Shown piece by piece: positions 46,982 through 58,433 of a stretch of DNA of 64,000 bases (positions are counted from its first letter, which is position 1; every line of letters starts with the position of its first letter). Origin of the DNA: Gemmatimonadota bacterium (GTDB lineage Bacteria; Gemmatimonadota; Gemmatimonadetes; Gemmatimonadales; GWC2-71-9); contig JADJPD010000006.1 of NCBI GenBank assembly GCA_016713435.1, positions 186,001 through 250,000 on the forward strand, read 5' to 3'. The notes beneath the pieces are model-generated. The model was not told the origin of the DNA. It was given only the letters and a program-made list of their open reading frames with translations, and made no database searches. A program made the position numbers and the translations under genes.

Positions 46982-48535
46982 ATGGCCCGCAACATCCTGA
47001 TCTTCGACACCACGCTCCGCGATGGGGAGCAGGCGCCCGGCAACACCATGACCCCGGAGGAGAAGCTCCGGCTGGCCCGCCAGCTCGACGCCCTGGGCGT
47101 GGACATCATGGAGGCGGGCTTCCCGGCGGCGAGCGAGGGAGACTACCGCAGCGTCCGCGAGATCGCGGCCGAGGTGCGCCGGCCGGTGATCGCCGCGCTG
47201 GCGCGCTGCCACGAGCGCGACATCGAGCTGGCCGGCGAGGCCATCCGGGACGCGGCCCGGGGCCGGCTGCACGTCTTCATCAGCACCTCCGACCTGCACC
47301 TCGAGCACAAGCTCAAGCTCACGCGCGAGGACGCCCTGGCCCTGGCCCGCAAGAGCATCCGCCAGGCCCGGCGCTACACCGACGACATCGAGTTCTCCGC
47401 CGAGGACGCGAGCCGGACCGACCTCGACTACCTCTGCCAGGTCATCGAGATGGCCATCGCGGAGGGCGCCACCACCATCAACCTCCCCGACACCGTGGGC
47501 TATGCCATGCCCGACGAGTACGGGGCCATGTTCCGCACCGTGATGGGCCGGGTGGCCAACGCCGACAAGGTGACCTGGAGCGCCCACTGCCACGACGACC
47601 TCGGCCTGGCCGTGGCCAACTCGCTGGCCGCCGTGGCGGCCGGGGCGGGCCAGGTGGAGTGCACGGTGAACGGCATCGGCGAGCGGGCCGGCAACGCGGC
47701 GCTGGAGGAGATCGTCATGGCGGGCCGGATCCGCCCGCAGCTGGCCCAGTTCACCACCGGGATCAACGCCACCGAGATCTTCCGCACCAGTCAGCTGCTG
47801 GCGTACCTGACCGGCAGCTTCCCGCAGCCCAACAAGGCCATCGTGGGCCGGAACGCCTTCGCGCACGAGGCGGGGATCCACCAGCATGGGGTGCTGCAGC
47901 ACGGGCTCACCTACGAGATCATCAAGCCGGAGTCGGTGGGCATCCCGCGGTCCACGCTGGTGCTCGGGAAGCACTCGGGGCGCCACGCGCTCGAGCGGCG
48001 CTACAAGGAGCTGGGCTACGAGCTCACCGAGGAGAAGCTGGCGCAGCTCTACAAGGACTTCACCACGCTGGCCGACCGCAAGCGCGAGATCCTCGACGAG
48101 GACCTCCTGGCCCTGCTGCACGAGAGCTTCCACGACGCCCCGGAGGAGTACCACCTGCGGAAGCTCGAGGTCACCTGCGGCAGCGTGCCGGCCCACGCCG
48201 GCGTCACCATGACGGGGCCGTGGGGCGGCCAGCGGACGGCGCAGGGCGCCGGCGATGGCCCGATCGCCGCGGCGTTCGCCGCGATCAGCGAGATCATCGA
48301 CCGGCCGGTGGAAGTCATCAGCCTCCAGCTCCGCTCGGTGACGCCGGGCCGCGACTCGGTGGGCCAGGTGTTCCTCCAGGTGCGCATCGGCGGCAAGTCG
48401 CTCTCGGGGCAGGGCGCCTCGACCGACATCGTGGAGGCCAGCGCCCGGGCGCTCATCCACGCGCTGAACAAGGAGCGGCACGCCGAGCGGCTCGAGGCCA
48501 CCGCCTACGACGCCACCCAGCACTGGGGGGTCTGA
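46982..48535 (+). CDS. leuA: 2-isopropylmalate synthase
   Basis: A 517-residue enzyme that condenses acetyl-CoA with 2-ketoisovalerate, the committed step of leucine synthesis. Motifs are FDTTLRDGEQAPGNTM, the metal HxH in WSAHCHDDLGLAVAN, and a C-terminal regulatory domain (GVTMTGPWGGQRTAQG...) for leucine feedback. ATG 46982 has an AGAGAGA stretch upstream; an in-frame ATG at 46955 is possible but adds a non-conserved stretch. It is the first structural gene of leuA-ilvB-ilvN-ilvC-leuC-leuD-leuB and overlaps ilvB by 1 bp. Confidence 0.96.
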   Translation: MARNILIFDTTLRDGEQAPGNTMTPEEKLRLARQLDALGVDIMEAGFPAASEGDYRSVREIAAEVRRPVIAALARCHERDIELAGEAIRDAARGRLHVFISTSDLHLEHKLKLTREDALALARKSIRQARRYTDDIEFSAEDASRTDLDYLCQVIEMAIAEGATTINLPDTVGYAMPDEYGAMFRTVMGRVANADKVTWSAHCHDDLGLAVANSLAAVAAGAGQVECTVNGIGERAGNAALEEIVMAGRIRPQLAQFTTGINATEIFRTSQLLAYLTGSFPQPNKAIVGRNAFAHEAGIHQHGVLQHGLTYEIIKPESVGIPRSTLVLGKHSGRHALERRYKELGYELTEEKLAQLYKDFTTLADRKREILDEDLLALLHESFHDAPEEYHLRKLEVTCGSVPAHAGVTMTGPWGGQRTAQGAGDGPIAAAFAAISEIIDRPVEVISLQLRSVTPGRDSVGQVFLQVRIGGKSLSGQGASTDIVEASARALIHALNKERHAERLEATAYDATQHWGV

Positions 48536-50253
48536 TGGGCGGCATCGGGCCGGTGCACGAGACGCTGTCGGGGGCCCAGATCCTCTGCCGCCTGCTCGAG
48601 GAGCAGGGGGTGGAGGTCATGTTCGGGTATCCGGGCGGCGCCATCATGCCGCTCTACCACGCCCTGCCCGAGCGGCCCGGGCTGCGCCACATCCTGACCC
48701 GGCACGAGCAGGCGGCGGCGCATGCGGCGGACGGCTACGCGCGGGCCAGCGGGCGGCCCGGCGTCTGCATCGCCACCTCGGGGCCCGGGGCCACCAACCT
48801 GGTCACCGGCCTCGCCACGGCGCAGATGGACAGCTCGCCGGTGGTGGCCATCACGGGCCAGGTGGCGCGGGCGTTCATCGGCCGCGACGCCTTCCAGGAG
48901 ACCGACGTCATCGGCATCACCCTCCCGATCACCAAGCACAGCGTGGTGGTGGAGGACATCACCGAGCTGGGGCCCAAGGTGCGCGAGGCGTTCCACATCG
49001 CCACCGAGGGGCGGCCCGGCCCGGTGCTGGTGGACGTGCCGAAGGACGTGCAGAACCAGAAGGCCGAGTGGGTGCCGCTCCGCGGTACGGCGGCCGTGCC
49101 GGCCGCCGACCGGCGGGCCGGCTTCGAGGCGCCCCCCGGCAGCTTCACGGAGGCGGTGCGGCTGCTGGACCAGGCGGAGCGCCCGCTGCTCATCGTGGGC
49201 CGGGGGGTGATCCTGGGGAATGCCTACGCGGAGGTGCGCGCGCTGGCCGAGAAGGTCGGCATGCCGGTGATCACCACCCTGCTCGGCATCAGCGCCTTCC
49301 CCGATGGGCACCCGCTCCATCTCGGCATGCCGGGCATGCACGGCGAGGTGCACGTGAACCGGGCCATCCAGCAGGCCGACCTGCTGGTGGCCATCGGCAT
49401 GCGCTTCGACGACCGGGTGACGGGCAACATCGCCGCCTTCGCGCCCCGGGCGAAGGTGATCCACGTGGACCTGGACCCCGCCGAGATCGGCAAGAACGTG
49501 GCGGTGACGGTGGGCCTCGTGGGCCAGGCGCGCGACGTGGCGGCCCGGCTGGCGCAGGCCGTGCGCCCCCGCGACTGCGCCGCCTGGCGGGACGAGATCA
49601 GCGGCTTCCGCCGCGACCGGCGCGATGCCTACCGGGGCGACATGGCCCCGGAGACCATCCTCGACCGCATCCACGAGGTGACCGGGGGCGACTGCACGAT
49701 CGTCTCCGACGTGGGGCAGCACCAGATGTGGGTGGCCAAGCTGTACCCCTACCAGCAGCCCAACAGCCACATCACCTCCGGCGGCCTCGGCACCATGGGC
49801 TTCGCGGTGCCGGCGGCGATGGGGGTGCACTTCGCCCGCCCGGGCAAGCCGGTGTGGGCCATCAGCGGCGACGGCGGCTTCCAGATGAACATGCAGGAGA
49901 TCGCCACGATGGTGCAGGAGGGGATCCCGGTGAAGATGGCGATCTTCAACAACGGCTACCTCGGCATGGTGCGGCAGTGGCAGCAGTTCTTCCATGGCCG
50001 CCGCTATTCCGCGACGCCGATCTGGAGCCCGGACTACGTGAAGCTGGCGGAGGCCTACGGCATCGCCGGCTACCGGGTGCAGCACAGCGGCCAGATCGAG
50101 GCGGCGGTGGCGCAGGCGCTCCGCGAGCCCGGGCCGGCGCTGGTCGAGTTCCTCATCGAGCAGGAAGCCAACGTGTTCCCGATGATCCCGCCCGGCGGCT
50201 CGCTGTCCGAGCCGATCGAGTCCGCGCCTCCCGCAGCCGCCCCGGTCGCATGA
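48535..50253 (+). CDS. ilvB: acetolactate synthase large subunit
   Basis: A 572-residue ThDP enzyme making acetolactate or acetohydroxybutyrate for valine, leucine and isoleucine. The catalytic Glu lies in LTRHEQAAAHAADGYARASG, and the ThDP-magnesium motif is ISGDGGFQMNMQEIATMVQEGIPVKMAIFNN. FAD and quinone-like site residues (QVARAFIGRDAFQETDV) are conserved. It shares TGATG with the leuA stop and overlaps ilvN by 4 bp, matching 1:1 production of subunits. Confidence 0.95.
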   Translation: MGGIGPVHETLSGAQILCRLLEEQGVEVMFGYPGGAIMPLYHALPERPGLRHILTRHEQAAAHAADGYARASGRPGVCIATSGPGATNLVTGLATAQMDSSPVVAITGQVARAFIGRDAFQETDVIGITLPITKHSVVVEDITELGPKVREAFHIATEGRPGPVLVDVPKDVQNQKAEWVPLRGTAAVPAADRRAGFEAPPGSFTEAVRLLDQAERPLLIVGRGVILGNAYAEVRALAEKVGMPVITTLLGISAFPDGHPLHLGMPGMHGEVHVNRAIQQADLLVAIGMRFDDRVTGNIAAFAPRAKVIHVDLDPAEIGKNVAVTVGLVGQARDVAARLAQAVRPRDCAAWRDEISGFRRDRRDAYRGDMAPETILDRIHEVTGGDCTIVSDVGQHQMWVAKLYPYQQPNSHITSGGLGTMGFAVPAAMGVHFARPGKPVWAISGDGGFQMNMQEIATMVQEGIPVKMAIFNNGYLGMVRQWQQFFHGRRYSATPIWSPDYVKLAEAYGIAGYRVQHSGQIEAAVAQALREPGPALVEFLIEQEANVFPMIPPGGSLSEPIESAPPAAAPVA

Positions 50254-50798
50254 GCCAGCCCCTGCCCACCCTGGTGCTCACCGTCGCCCTCGACGACGAC
50301 CTGCTGACGCTCAACCGCGTCGTCGGGATCATGCGCCGGCACAACCTGGCCGTCGGCGGCCTCGCCGTGGGCCCGGGTCCCAAGGGCGGCCAGAGCCGCC
50401 TCACCTGCACCGTGGCGAGCGACCCCGGCGCGGTGGACCGCATGGCGAACGCCCTCCGGAAGACCGTGGGCGTCCGCGACGTCACCACGCTGCCCGAGTC
50501 CGCCTGCACCACGCGCGAGCACCTGCTGCTGCGCCTGCGGCACGGGCCGTCACGGCTGTCGGCGCTGCTCGACGTGCTGGCCCTGTATGAAGCCCGGATC
50601 CTCGAGGAGACGCCGGAGGAACTGGTGGTGGAAGCCACCGGGGCGGCGCCGCTGCTCGGCTCCCTCCTGCGGGCGCTCGAACCCTACGGGGTGCTGGCGC
50701 AGGTGCGCGGGGGCGCCGTGGTGCTGCCGCGCACCGCCGTCGCGGCCACCGGCCGCGACGGGCCGCCCGTGGCCCTCCCGGCGGCCATCCCGGCCTGA
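50250..50798 (+). CDS. ilvN: acetolactate synthase small (regulatory) subunit
   Basis: A 182-residue ACT-domain protein (LVLTVALDDDLLTLNRVVGIMRRHNLAVGGLAVG) with a second C-terminal domain. It should bind valine and control IlvB. The sequence is rather diverged from the Enterobacterial subunit: the ACT strand normally reading V-N-PGVLSRV is DDDLLTLNRV here. The ATG overlaps the ilvB stop by 4 bp. Confidence 0.88.
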   Translation: MSQPLPTLVLTVALDDDLLTLNRVVGIMRRHNLAVGGLAVGPGPKGGQSRLTCTVASDPGAVDRMANALRKTVGVRDVTTLPESACTTREHLLLRLRHGPSRLSALLDVLALYEARILEETPEELVVEATGAAPLLGSLLRALEPYGVLAQVRGGAVVLPRTAVAATGRDGPPVALPAAIPA

Positions 50799-50837
50799 AA
50801 TGACCGACTTCCCTTCCCATTGTCCTGGAGCCTGCTG

Positions 50838-51892
<1,055 letters not shown>

Positions 51893-51896
<4 letters not shown>

Positions 51897-53332
51897 GCGG
51901 TCGGACCCTCTGCCAGAAGGTCTGGGAGGCGCACCTGGTCGAGGAGCCGGCCGATGGGCCGGCCCTGGTCTACATCGACCTGCACCTGGTCCACGAGGTG
52001 ACGAGCCCGCAGGCCTTCGAGGGCCTGCGGCTCGCGGGGCGTGCCGTGCGGCGCCCCGACCTCACGCTGGCCACGGTGGACCACAACGTGCCGACCACCG
52101 ACCGGAGCCTGCCCATCGCCGACGCGGTCTCGCGGCGCCAGGTGGAGCTGCTGGTGGAGAACGCCCACGCCTACGGGATCGAGCTGCACGACCTGCACGA
52201 CCCGGGACAGGGCATCGTCCACGTGATCGGGCCCGAACTCGGCGTCACCCAGCCGGGGATGACCATCGTCTGCGGCGATTCCCACACCTCGACGCACGGC
52301 GCCTTCGGCGCGCTGGCCTTCGGCATCGGGACCAGCGAGGTGGAGCACGTGCTGGCCACGCAGACGGTGCGCTTTGCCCGGCCCCGGACGCTCGAGGCGC
52401 GCTACGTGGGGCTTCCGCCCGCAGGCGTCACCGCGAAGGACCTGATCCTGGCCTTCATCGGCCGGGTGGGGACGGCCGGCGCAGCGGGGCACGTGGTCGA
52501 GTACACCGGACCGGCGGTGCGCGCGCTCTCCATGGAAGGGCGCATGACGATGTGCAACATGTCCATCGAGGCGGGGGCGCGGGCCGGGCTCATCGCGCCC
52601 GATGAGACCACGTTTGCCTACCTGATGGACCGGCCCCGGGCCCCCACGGGGAAGGCGTGGACCGCGGCGGTGGATCGCTGGAGCCTGCTGGTGAGCGACC
52701 CGGATGCGAAGTACGACCGGGTCGTCGAGATCGACGCGACCGCGATCGTCCCGCAGGTCACCTGGGGCACCAACCCCGGGATGGTGGCGGGGGTCGACGG
52801 TCGCGTGCCGGACCCCGCGGCGGTGGCCGACCCGGCCGAGCGGGAGGCGGCCACGCGGGCGCTCAGCTACATGGGGCTCGCGGCCGGGACGCCGCTCGAG
52901 GGGCTCAAGATTGACCGGGTGTTCATCGGCAGCTGCACCAACGCCCGCATCGAGGACCTCCGCGAGGCGGCCCGGGTGGCCCGCGGGCGCAGCGTGGCCC
53001 CCGGGGTGCGCGCCATGGTGGTGCCCGGCTCCATGCGCGTGAAGGCGCAGGCGGAGCGAGAAGGCCTCGACCGCGTCTTCACCGAGGCCGGCTTCGAGTG
53101 GCGGAACGCGGGGTGCTCGATGTGCCTCGGCATGAACCCCGACATCCTGGCCAGCGGCGAGCGCTGCGCCGCCACCAGCAACCGCAACTTCGAGGGCCGG
53201 CAGGGGAAGGGCGGGCGGACGCACCTCATGAGCCCTGCCATGGCCGCGGCCGCGGCCGTGACGGGCGCGCTCACCGACGTGCGCCGGCTGGAGCCGGCGG
53301 CCGTCCGCACCCCATCCGCCGCGACCCCCTGA
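51893..53332 (+). CDS. leuC: 3-isopropylmalate dehydratase large subunit
   Basis: A 479-residue aconitase-family subunit holding the 4Fe-4S cluster. Cluster cysteines are in FIGSCTNARIEDL and NAGCSMCLGMNPD. VCGDSHTSTHGAFGALAFGIGTSEVEHVLATQT is the substrate-binding signature. It works with LeuD to isomerise isopropylmalate. It overlaps ilvC by 4 bp and is followed by leuD after 4 bp. Confidence 0.96.
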
Positions 53333-53336
53333 GCCC

Positions 53337-53951
53337 ATGCGCGCCTTCACCACCCACACCGGTGTCACCGCCGCGCTCCCGCGCGTCAACGTGGACACCG
53401 ACCAGATCATCCCCAAGCAGTTCCTGAAGCGCGTGGAGCGGACGGGGTTCGGGCCGGCCCTGTTCTTCGACTGGCGCTACCAGGCGGATGGGTCGCCCAA
53501 CCCGGGCTTCGAGCTGAACCAGCCGAAGGCGGCCGGCGCCTCGATCCTGCTGGCGGGCGCCAACTTCGGCTGCGGCTCCTCGCGGGAGCATGCCCCCTGG
53601 GCGCTCGGCGAGTACGGCTTCCGCGCCATCCTGGCCGAATCCTTCGCGGACATCTTCGACGCCAACTGCACCCAGAACGGCATCGTGCCGGTGCGGCTGC
53701 CGGCCTCCCAGATGACGGAGCTCTTCCGCCGCTACGAGCTGGCCGAGGGGCCCTATGAACTCACGGTGAGCCTCGAGACGCTGACGGTCACCGACCGGGC
53801 CGGCTTCTCCGCCGGCTTCACGCTCGATGCCTACCGCCGCGACTCGCTGCTGGCGGGGCTCGACGAGATCGGCCGCACCCTGCAGCTCGACGGCAAGATC
53901 GCCGCGTACGAGCGGCGCCGCGCCACCCTCCTCGCCCGCCAGGCCGAATGA
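53337..53951 (+). CDS. leuD: 3-isopropylmalate dehydratase small subunit
   Basis: A 204-residue swivel-domain protein (VNVDTDQIIPKQFLKRVERTGFG, and the substrate loop GANFGCGSSREHAPWALGEYG). It is the partner of LeuC and is translated 4 bp after it; its stop overlaps the leuB start by 4 bp. Confidence 0.96.
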   Translation: MRAFTTHTGVTAALPRVNVDTDQIIPKQFLKRVERTGFGPALFFDWRYQADGSPNPGFELNQPKAAGASILLAGANFGCGSSREHAPWALGEYGFRAILAESFADIFDANCTQNGIVPVRLPASQMTELFRRYELAEGPYELTVSLETLTVTDRAGFSAGFTLDAYRRDSLLAGLDEIGRTLQLDGKIAAYERRRATLLARQAE

Positions 53952-55006
53952 CCACCCGCTCCATCGCCGTCCTCCCCGGGGACGGCATCGGCCCGGAGGT
54001 GACCCGGGCCGCCCTCCGCGTGCTGGATGCCGTCGCGCAGCAGGACGGCCTCGCCTTCGAGATCGCCGAGTACCCGATGGGCGGGGTGGCCGTGCACCAG
54101 CACGGCGACCCGTTTCCCGCCGCGACCCGGGAGGCCGTCCTCAAGGCGGACGCCGTGCTGCTCGGCGCCGTCGGGGATCCGTCGCTCGACGGCGCCCCCC
54201 GCGCCCGGAAGCCCGAGACCGGCCTGCTGGCGCTCCGCGCCGCACTCGGCGTCTACGCCAACCTGCGCCCGGTGGCCGTGCACCCCGCGCTCACCGCGCA
54301 CAGCCCGCTCCGCCCCGAGCGCCTCACGGGGGTGGACCTCGTGATCTTCCGCGAACTCACCGGCGGCCTCTACTACGGCGAGCCGCGCGGCAACGACGGC
54401 CAGGCGGCCGTGAACACGCTCCGCTACACCCGCGCCGAGGTGGAGCGCATCGCCCGGCTCGGCTTCGCGGCGGCGCGGGGGCGGCGGAAGAAGGTGCTCT
54501 CGGTGGACAAGGCCAACGTGCTGGAGACCTCGCAGCTGTGGCGCGCCACCGTCATCGAGGTGGCCCGGGAGTTCCCGGACGTCCAGCTCGAGCACATCTA
54601 CGTGGACTACGCGGCCATGCGGCTGGTGAGCGACCCGGCGTCGATCGACATCCTGCTCACCGAGAACATGTTCGGCGACATCCTCAGCGACGAGGCCGCC
54701 GTCCTCGTCGGCTCGCTCGGCCTCCTTCCCTCGGCGTCGCTCGGCGCCGGCGCCGGGCTCTTCGAGCCCATCCACGGCTCGGCGCCGACCATCGCGGGGC
54801 AGGACGTGGCCAATCCCATCGGCACCATCCTGAGTGTGGCCATGCTGCTCCGGCACGGCCTGGGCCTCCCGGCGCCGGCTGCGCGCATTGAGGCCGCCGT
54901 CGCCCGCGCGCTCGCTGGCGGAGCCCGCACCCGGGACATCGCGCTGCCGGGCGAGACGGTGCTCAGCACCACGGGCATGACGGATTGCATCGTGGGGCTG
55001 GTGTAG
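53948..55006 (+). CDS. leuB: 3-isopropylmalate dehydrogenase
   Basis: A 352-residue NAD-dependent beta-decarboxylating dehydrogenase. Motifs are VLPGDGIGPEVTRAALRVL, VIFRELTGGLYYGEPRG, SVDKANVLETSQLWR, VDYAAMRLVSDPASIDILLTENMFGDILSDEAA and HGSAPTIAGQDVANPIGTILS. It is the last gene of the seven-gene operon. A TIR element and the convergent ilvD follow. Confidence 0.96.
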   Translation: MTTRSIAVLPGDGIGPEVTRAALRVLDAVAQQDGLAFEIAEYPMGGVAVHQHGDPFPAATREAVLKADAVLLGAVGDPSLDGAPRARKPETGLLALRAALGVYANLRPVAVHPALTAHSPLRPERLTGVDLVIFRELTGGLYYGEPRGNDGQAAVNTLRYTRAEVERIARLGFAAARGRRKKVLSVDKANVLETSQLWRATVIEVAREFPDVQLEHIYVDYAAMRLVSDPASIDILLTENMFGDILSDEAAVLVGSLGLLPSASLGAGAGLFEPIHGSAPTIAGQDVANPIGTILSVAMLLRHGLGLPAPAARIEAAVARALAGGARTRDIALPGETVLSTTGMTDCIVGLV

Positions 55007-55029
55007 GGCGGGGCCTCCGGGCGATCGGG

Positions 55030-55257
55030 TTCACCGCAGAGGCGCGGAGACGCAGAGGGCCGCAGAGGACCTGCGCTCGAGAGGGGAGAGCTCCTCCGGG
55101 TGAGTTGTGAATTGAAGGTGGCCCGGCAGCACGGGTGGGGAATGGTGCCGGACCCGAATGCAGACCCACCAAGACACAGCGGGCTCACCTTGCGGTGAGC
55201 CCACCATCCCCGAGCAGTTCCTCTGCGGCCCTCTGCGGCTCGGCGCCTCTGCGGTGA
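55030..55257. repeat. MITE-like element B, 228 bp with ~40-bp terminal inverted repeats
   Basis: The left arm (55030-55069, TTCACCGCAGAGGCGCGGAG...) and right arm (55219-55257) are inverted copies. The interior matches element A at 5146-5376, including GACCTGCGCTC, GTGAATTGA, and the hairpin GGGCTCACC / GGTGAGCCC followed by CCATCCCCGAGCAGTTCCTC. It lies between the convergent leuB and ilvD genes, fills nearly the whole gap, and may serve as their terminator. Confidence 0.75.
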
Positions 55258-55279
55258 CCCCCTCGACGCCCCGGCCGCC

Positions 55280-56959
55280 TCACAATCGGTCGGTCACCGC
55301 CCCGACACTCGCCGAGGACACGAGCTTCGCGTACTTGGCCAGCACGCCGCGGCTGTAGCGCGGGGCCGGCGGCTGCCACGCGGCACGGCGGCGGGCGAGT
55401 TCCGCCTCGTCCACGTTGAGCTGGAGCAGGCGGGCCGGAGCGTCGATGGTGATGGAATCGCCCTCCTGCACCAGGGCGATGGTGCCGCCCACGGCCGCCT
55501 CCGGGGCCACGTGGCCCACCACCATGCCGTAGGTCCCGCCGGAGAAGCGCCCGTCGGTGATGAGCCCGACACTGTCGCCAAGGCCCGCGCCGATGATGGC
55601 GGAGGTGGGCGAGAGCATCTCGCGCATGCCCGGGCCGCCGCGCGGGCCCTCGTAGCGGATCACCAGCACGTCGCCCGCGCGAATCGTGCCGGCCAGGATG
55701 GCTTCGAGCGACGCCTCCTCGGACTCGAAGATCCGCGCCGGCCCGGTGATCTTCGGGTGCTTGACCCCGGTGATCTTGGCGACCGCGCCCTCGGTGGCCA
55801 GGTTGCCGCGCAGGATGGCCAGGTGGCCCTGCGCGTACATCGGGTTGCTCCACGGCCGGATCACGTCCTGGTCGCCACGCGGCTCGGCGGGCACGCCGGC
55901 CAGCTGCTCGGCCACCGTCTGGCCGGTGATGGTGCGGCACTCCCCGTGGATCAGGCCGTGGGCCAGCAGCATCTTCATGACCTGCGGCACCCCGCCGGCC
56001 TGGTGCAGGTCGGTGGCCACGTAGCGGCCCGAGGGCTTGAGGTCGCAGAGCACCGGCACCCGGGCGCGGATCCGCTCGAAGTCGTCGAGCACGAGCGGCA
56101 CGCCGGCCGCGTCCGCGATGGCCAGCAGGTGCAGCACCGCGTTGGTGGAGCCGCCGGTGGCCATCACCACGGCGATGGCGTTCTCGAACGCCTGCCGCGT
56201 CATGATGTCGCGCGGCAGCCGCCCGGCGGCGATGGCCTCGACCAGCACCCGCCCCGACTGTGCCGCACTGTCCGCCTTCTCCGCGTCCTCGGCCGCCATG
56301 GTGGACGAGCCCGGCAGGCTCATGCCCATGGCCTCGATGGCGGACGACATGGTGTTGGCGGTGTACATCCCCCCGCACGAGCCGTTGCCCGGGCAGCTGT
56401 GGCACTCCACCTGGTGCAGCCGCTCGGCCGAGATCTTCCCCGCGCTGAACTGCCCCACCGCCTCGAAGGCGCTGACGATGGTCAGGTCCTCGCCCTCGAG
56501 GTGCCCCGCACGGATGGTCCCGCCATAGACGAAGATCGCCGGGATGTTCATCCGCGCGATGGCGATCAGGGCCCCGGGCATGTTCTTGTCGCACCCGCCC
56601 ACGGCCACGACGCCGTCCATGCTCTCGCCGTTGCAGGCGGTCTCGATGGAGTCGGCGATCACCTCGCGGGAGACCAGCGAGTACTTCATCCCCTCCGTGC
56701 CCATCGAGATCCCGTCGCTCACCGTCACCACGCCGAAGAGCTGCGGCATGCCGCCCGCGGCGCGCACGGCGGACTCCGCCCGGCGCGCCAGCACGTCGAG
56801 CCCCGCGTTGCAGGGCGTGATGGTGCTGTAGCCGTTGGCGATGCCGATGATGGGCTTGGTGAAGTCGTCCTGGCCGAAGCCGACGGCGCGGAGCATGGCG
56901 CGGTTGGGCGTGCGCTGGACGCCCTGGGTGATGGCGTGGGAGCGGAGGGGACGGGACAT
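55280..56959 (-). CDS. ilvD: dihydroxy-acid dehydratase
   Basis: A 559-residue iron-sulfur enzyme making 2-keto acids for valine, leucine and isoleucine. Cluster cysteines are in VAVGGCDKNMPGALIA and VECHSCPGNGSCGGMYTANTM. The active-site region TDGRFSGGTYGMVVGH is near the C-terminus. It is not in the leu/ilv operon but faces it. With leuABCD and ilvBNC it leaves only the transaminase and threonine deaminase to be found elsewhere. ATG 56959 gives the standard start (SRPLRSHAITQG). Confidence 0.96.
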   Translation of the reverse strand: MSRPLRSHAITQGVQRTPNRAMLRAVGFGQDDFTKPIIGIANGYSTITPCNAGLDVLARRAESAVRAAGGMPQLFGVVTVSDGISMGTEGMKYSLVSREVIADSIETACNGESMDGVVAVGGCDKNMPGALIAIARMNIPAIFVYGGTIRAGHLEGEDLTIVSAFEAVGQFSAGKISAERLHQVECHSCPGNGSCGGMYTANTMSSAIEAMGMSLPGSSTMAAEDAEKADSAAQSGRVLVEAIAAGRLPRDIMTRQAFENAIAVVMATGGSTNAVLHLLAIADAAGVPLVLDDFERIRARVPVLCDLKPSGRYVATDLHQAGGVPQVMKMLLAHGLIHGECRTITGQTVAEQLAGVPAEPRGDQDVIRPWSNPMYAQGHLAILRGNLATEGAVAKITGVKHPKITGPARIFESEEASLEAILAGTIRAGDVLVIRYEGPRGGPGMREMLSPTSAIIGAGLGDSVGLITDGRFSGGTYGMVVGHVAPEAAVGGTIALVQEGDSITIDAPARLLQLNVDEAELARRRAAWQPPAPRYSRGVLAKYAKLVSSASVGAVTDRL

Positions 56960-57040
56960 GAGGGCGGGGGCGCGGGGGTCAGGAGGGCGCCACGGGCGGC
57001 GCCATGCCCCAATGTACCGCGCCCCCGGAGGGGCACGCCA

Positions 57041-58351
57041 CTAGGCCGAGGGCTCCGGCGTGGTGGCGGCTGCCGGAGGGGTGCGCCGTCGCCGGCGCAG
57101 CGCCCACTGCAGCGCGGGGGGAGTGAGCACCGTGGTGAGCAGCACCATGACCACCACGGCCGAGTAGATGGAGCTGTCCACGATCTTCTCCCCGTGCACC
57201 ACCATGGCGAGCCCGAGGTTGGCGAAGATGAGCCCCACCTCGCCGCGCGGGATCATGCCGAGGCCGATGGTGGCCGGGTCGAGGTCACTGCCGAGCGCCC
57301 CGAGGGCGCAGGCCTGCTTGCCGATCACCGCGGCCACGGTGAGGAGGAGCGCCAGCCCGAGCGCGCTGGCCTGGCCGAAGGCGGCGAGGTCCACCTGCAT
57401 CCCCATGACCACGAAGAAGATCGGGACGAGCAGGGTCGAGACCGGCTTCACCAGGTGCTCGAGGTCGGTCTCGCCCCGCTCGGTGAAGGCCTGGTAGTGC
57501 ACCCGCTCGAGCACCAGGCCCGCGGCGTAGGCGCCCACGATGGGCGCCAGCCCGATCGCCGCGGCCACCGCCGCCAGCGTGAAGCAGAGGACCATCGCCG
57601 TGGCGAGCAGCACGCCCGGCCCGCGCAGCCGCGCCGCCACCCGGAAGAGCTGGGGCGAGAGCCGGAGCCCGAGCCAGAGGGCGCCGCCGAGGAACAGGAG
57701 CGCCTTGCCCAGGATCCACGCCACGCCGGCGAGCGACACACTCGCATCGAGGTTGGCGGCCTGGATGAAACTCCCCACGACGGCGAGGATCACCAGGCCG
57801 AGCACGTCGTCGATGACGGCGGCGCCGAGGATCACCCGGGCCTCCCCGCTCTGTGAGGCGCCGAGGTCGCGGAGCACGCGCGCCGTGATGCCGACGCTGG
57901 TGGCCGTGAGCGTGGCCCCGAGGTACAGGTGCATGTAGCTGCTGTGCTGGGGGAAGAGCAGCACGCCGACGCCCCAGCCCAGCACCCACGGCGCCACCAC
58001 CCCGAGCACCGCCACCACCAGGGAGCGCACCCCCACCCGGGCCATGTCGCCGACGGTGGACTCGAGGCCCACCTCGAAGAGGAGGACGATGACGCCGATC
58101 CGCGCGAGCCCGTCGATGACCGGATCCTGGGCCAGCGAGCCGAACCAGCCGAAGCCCAGGTGCGTGAGGTTGCCGAGCAGCACCCCGGCCAGCAGCTCGC
58201 CCAGGACCGCCGGCTGCCCCAGGCGCTCGGCCACATGCCCGCCGAGGCGCGCCGCCGTCAGGATGAGGGCCAGCGCCAGCGCGAGCGTGAGCCCGTGGTC
58301 CGGCGGGGACGCGGCGGCGGCTTCGACGAGGGGCAGGACGGACACGGGCAT
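57041..58351 (-). CDS. CPA2-family cation:proton antiporter
   Basis: A 436-residue membrane protein with about 12-13 helices. Family signatures are GQPAVLGELLAGVLLGNL, LARIGVIVLLFEVGLEST, and the transport motif with the ion-binding acidic residue in LGAAVIDDVLGLVILAVV. It should exchange Na+ or K+ for protons. No C-terminal NAD-binding domain is present. ATG 58351 is preferred to TTG 58363 because GGAG lies eight bases upstream. Confidence 0.9.
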   Translation of the reverse strand: MPVSVLPLVEAAAASPPDHGLTLALALALILTAARLGGHVAERLGQPAVLGELLAGVLLGNLTHLGFGWFGSLAQDPVIDGLARIGVIVLLFEVGLESTVGDMARVGVRSLVVAVLGVVAPWVLGWGVGVLLFPQHSSYMHLYLGATLTATSVGITARVLRDLGASQSGEARVILGAAVIDDVLGLVILAVVGSFIQAANLDASVSLAGVAWILGKALLFLGGALWLGLRLSPQLFRVAARLRGPGVLLATAMVLCFTLAAVAAAIGLAPIVGAYAAGLVLERVHYQAFTERGETDLEHLVKPVSTLLVPIFFVVMGMQVDLAAFGQASALGLALLLTVAAVIGKQACALGALGSDLDPATIGLGMIPRGEVGLIFANLGLAMVVHGEKIVDSSIYSAVVVMVLLTTVLTPPALQWALRRRRRTPPAAATTPEPSA

Positions 58352-58433
58352 CAGGGTCTCCAAGCAGGCCGCCCTCCCGGCACCAGGATGGGCGGGGAGG
58401 GCGGGAAGGTAAACCGGCGACGGCCGGGGAACC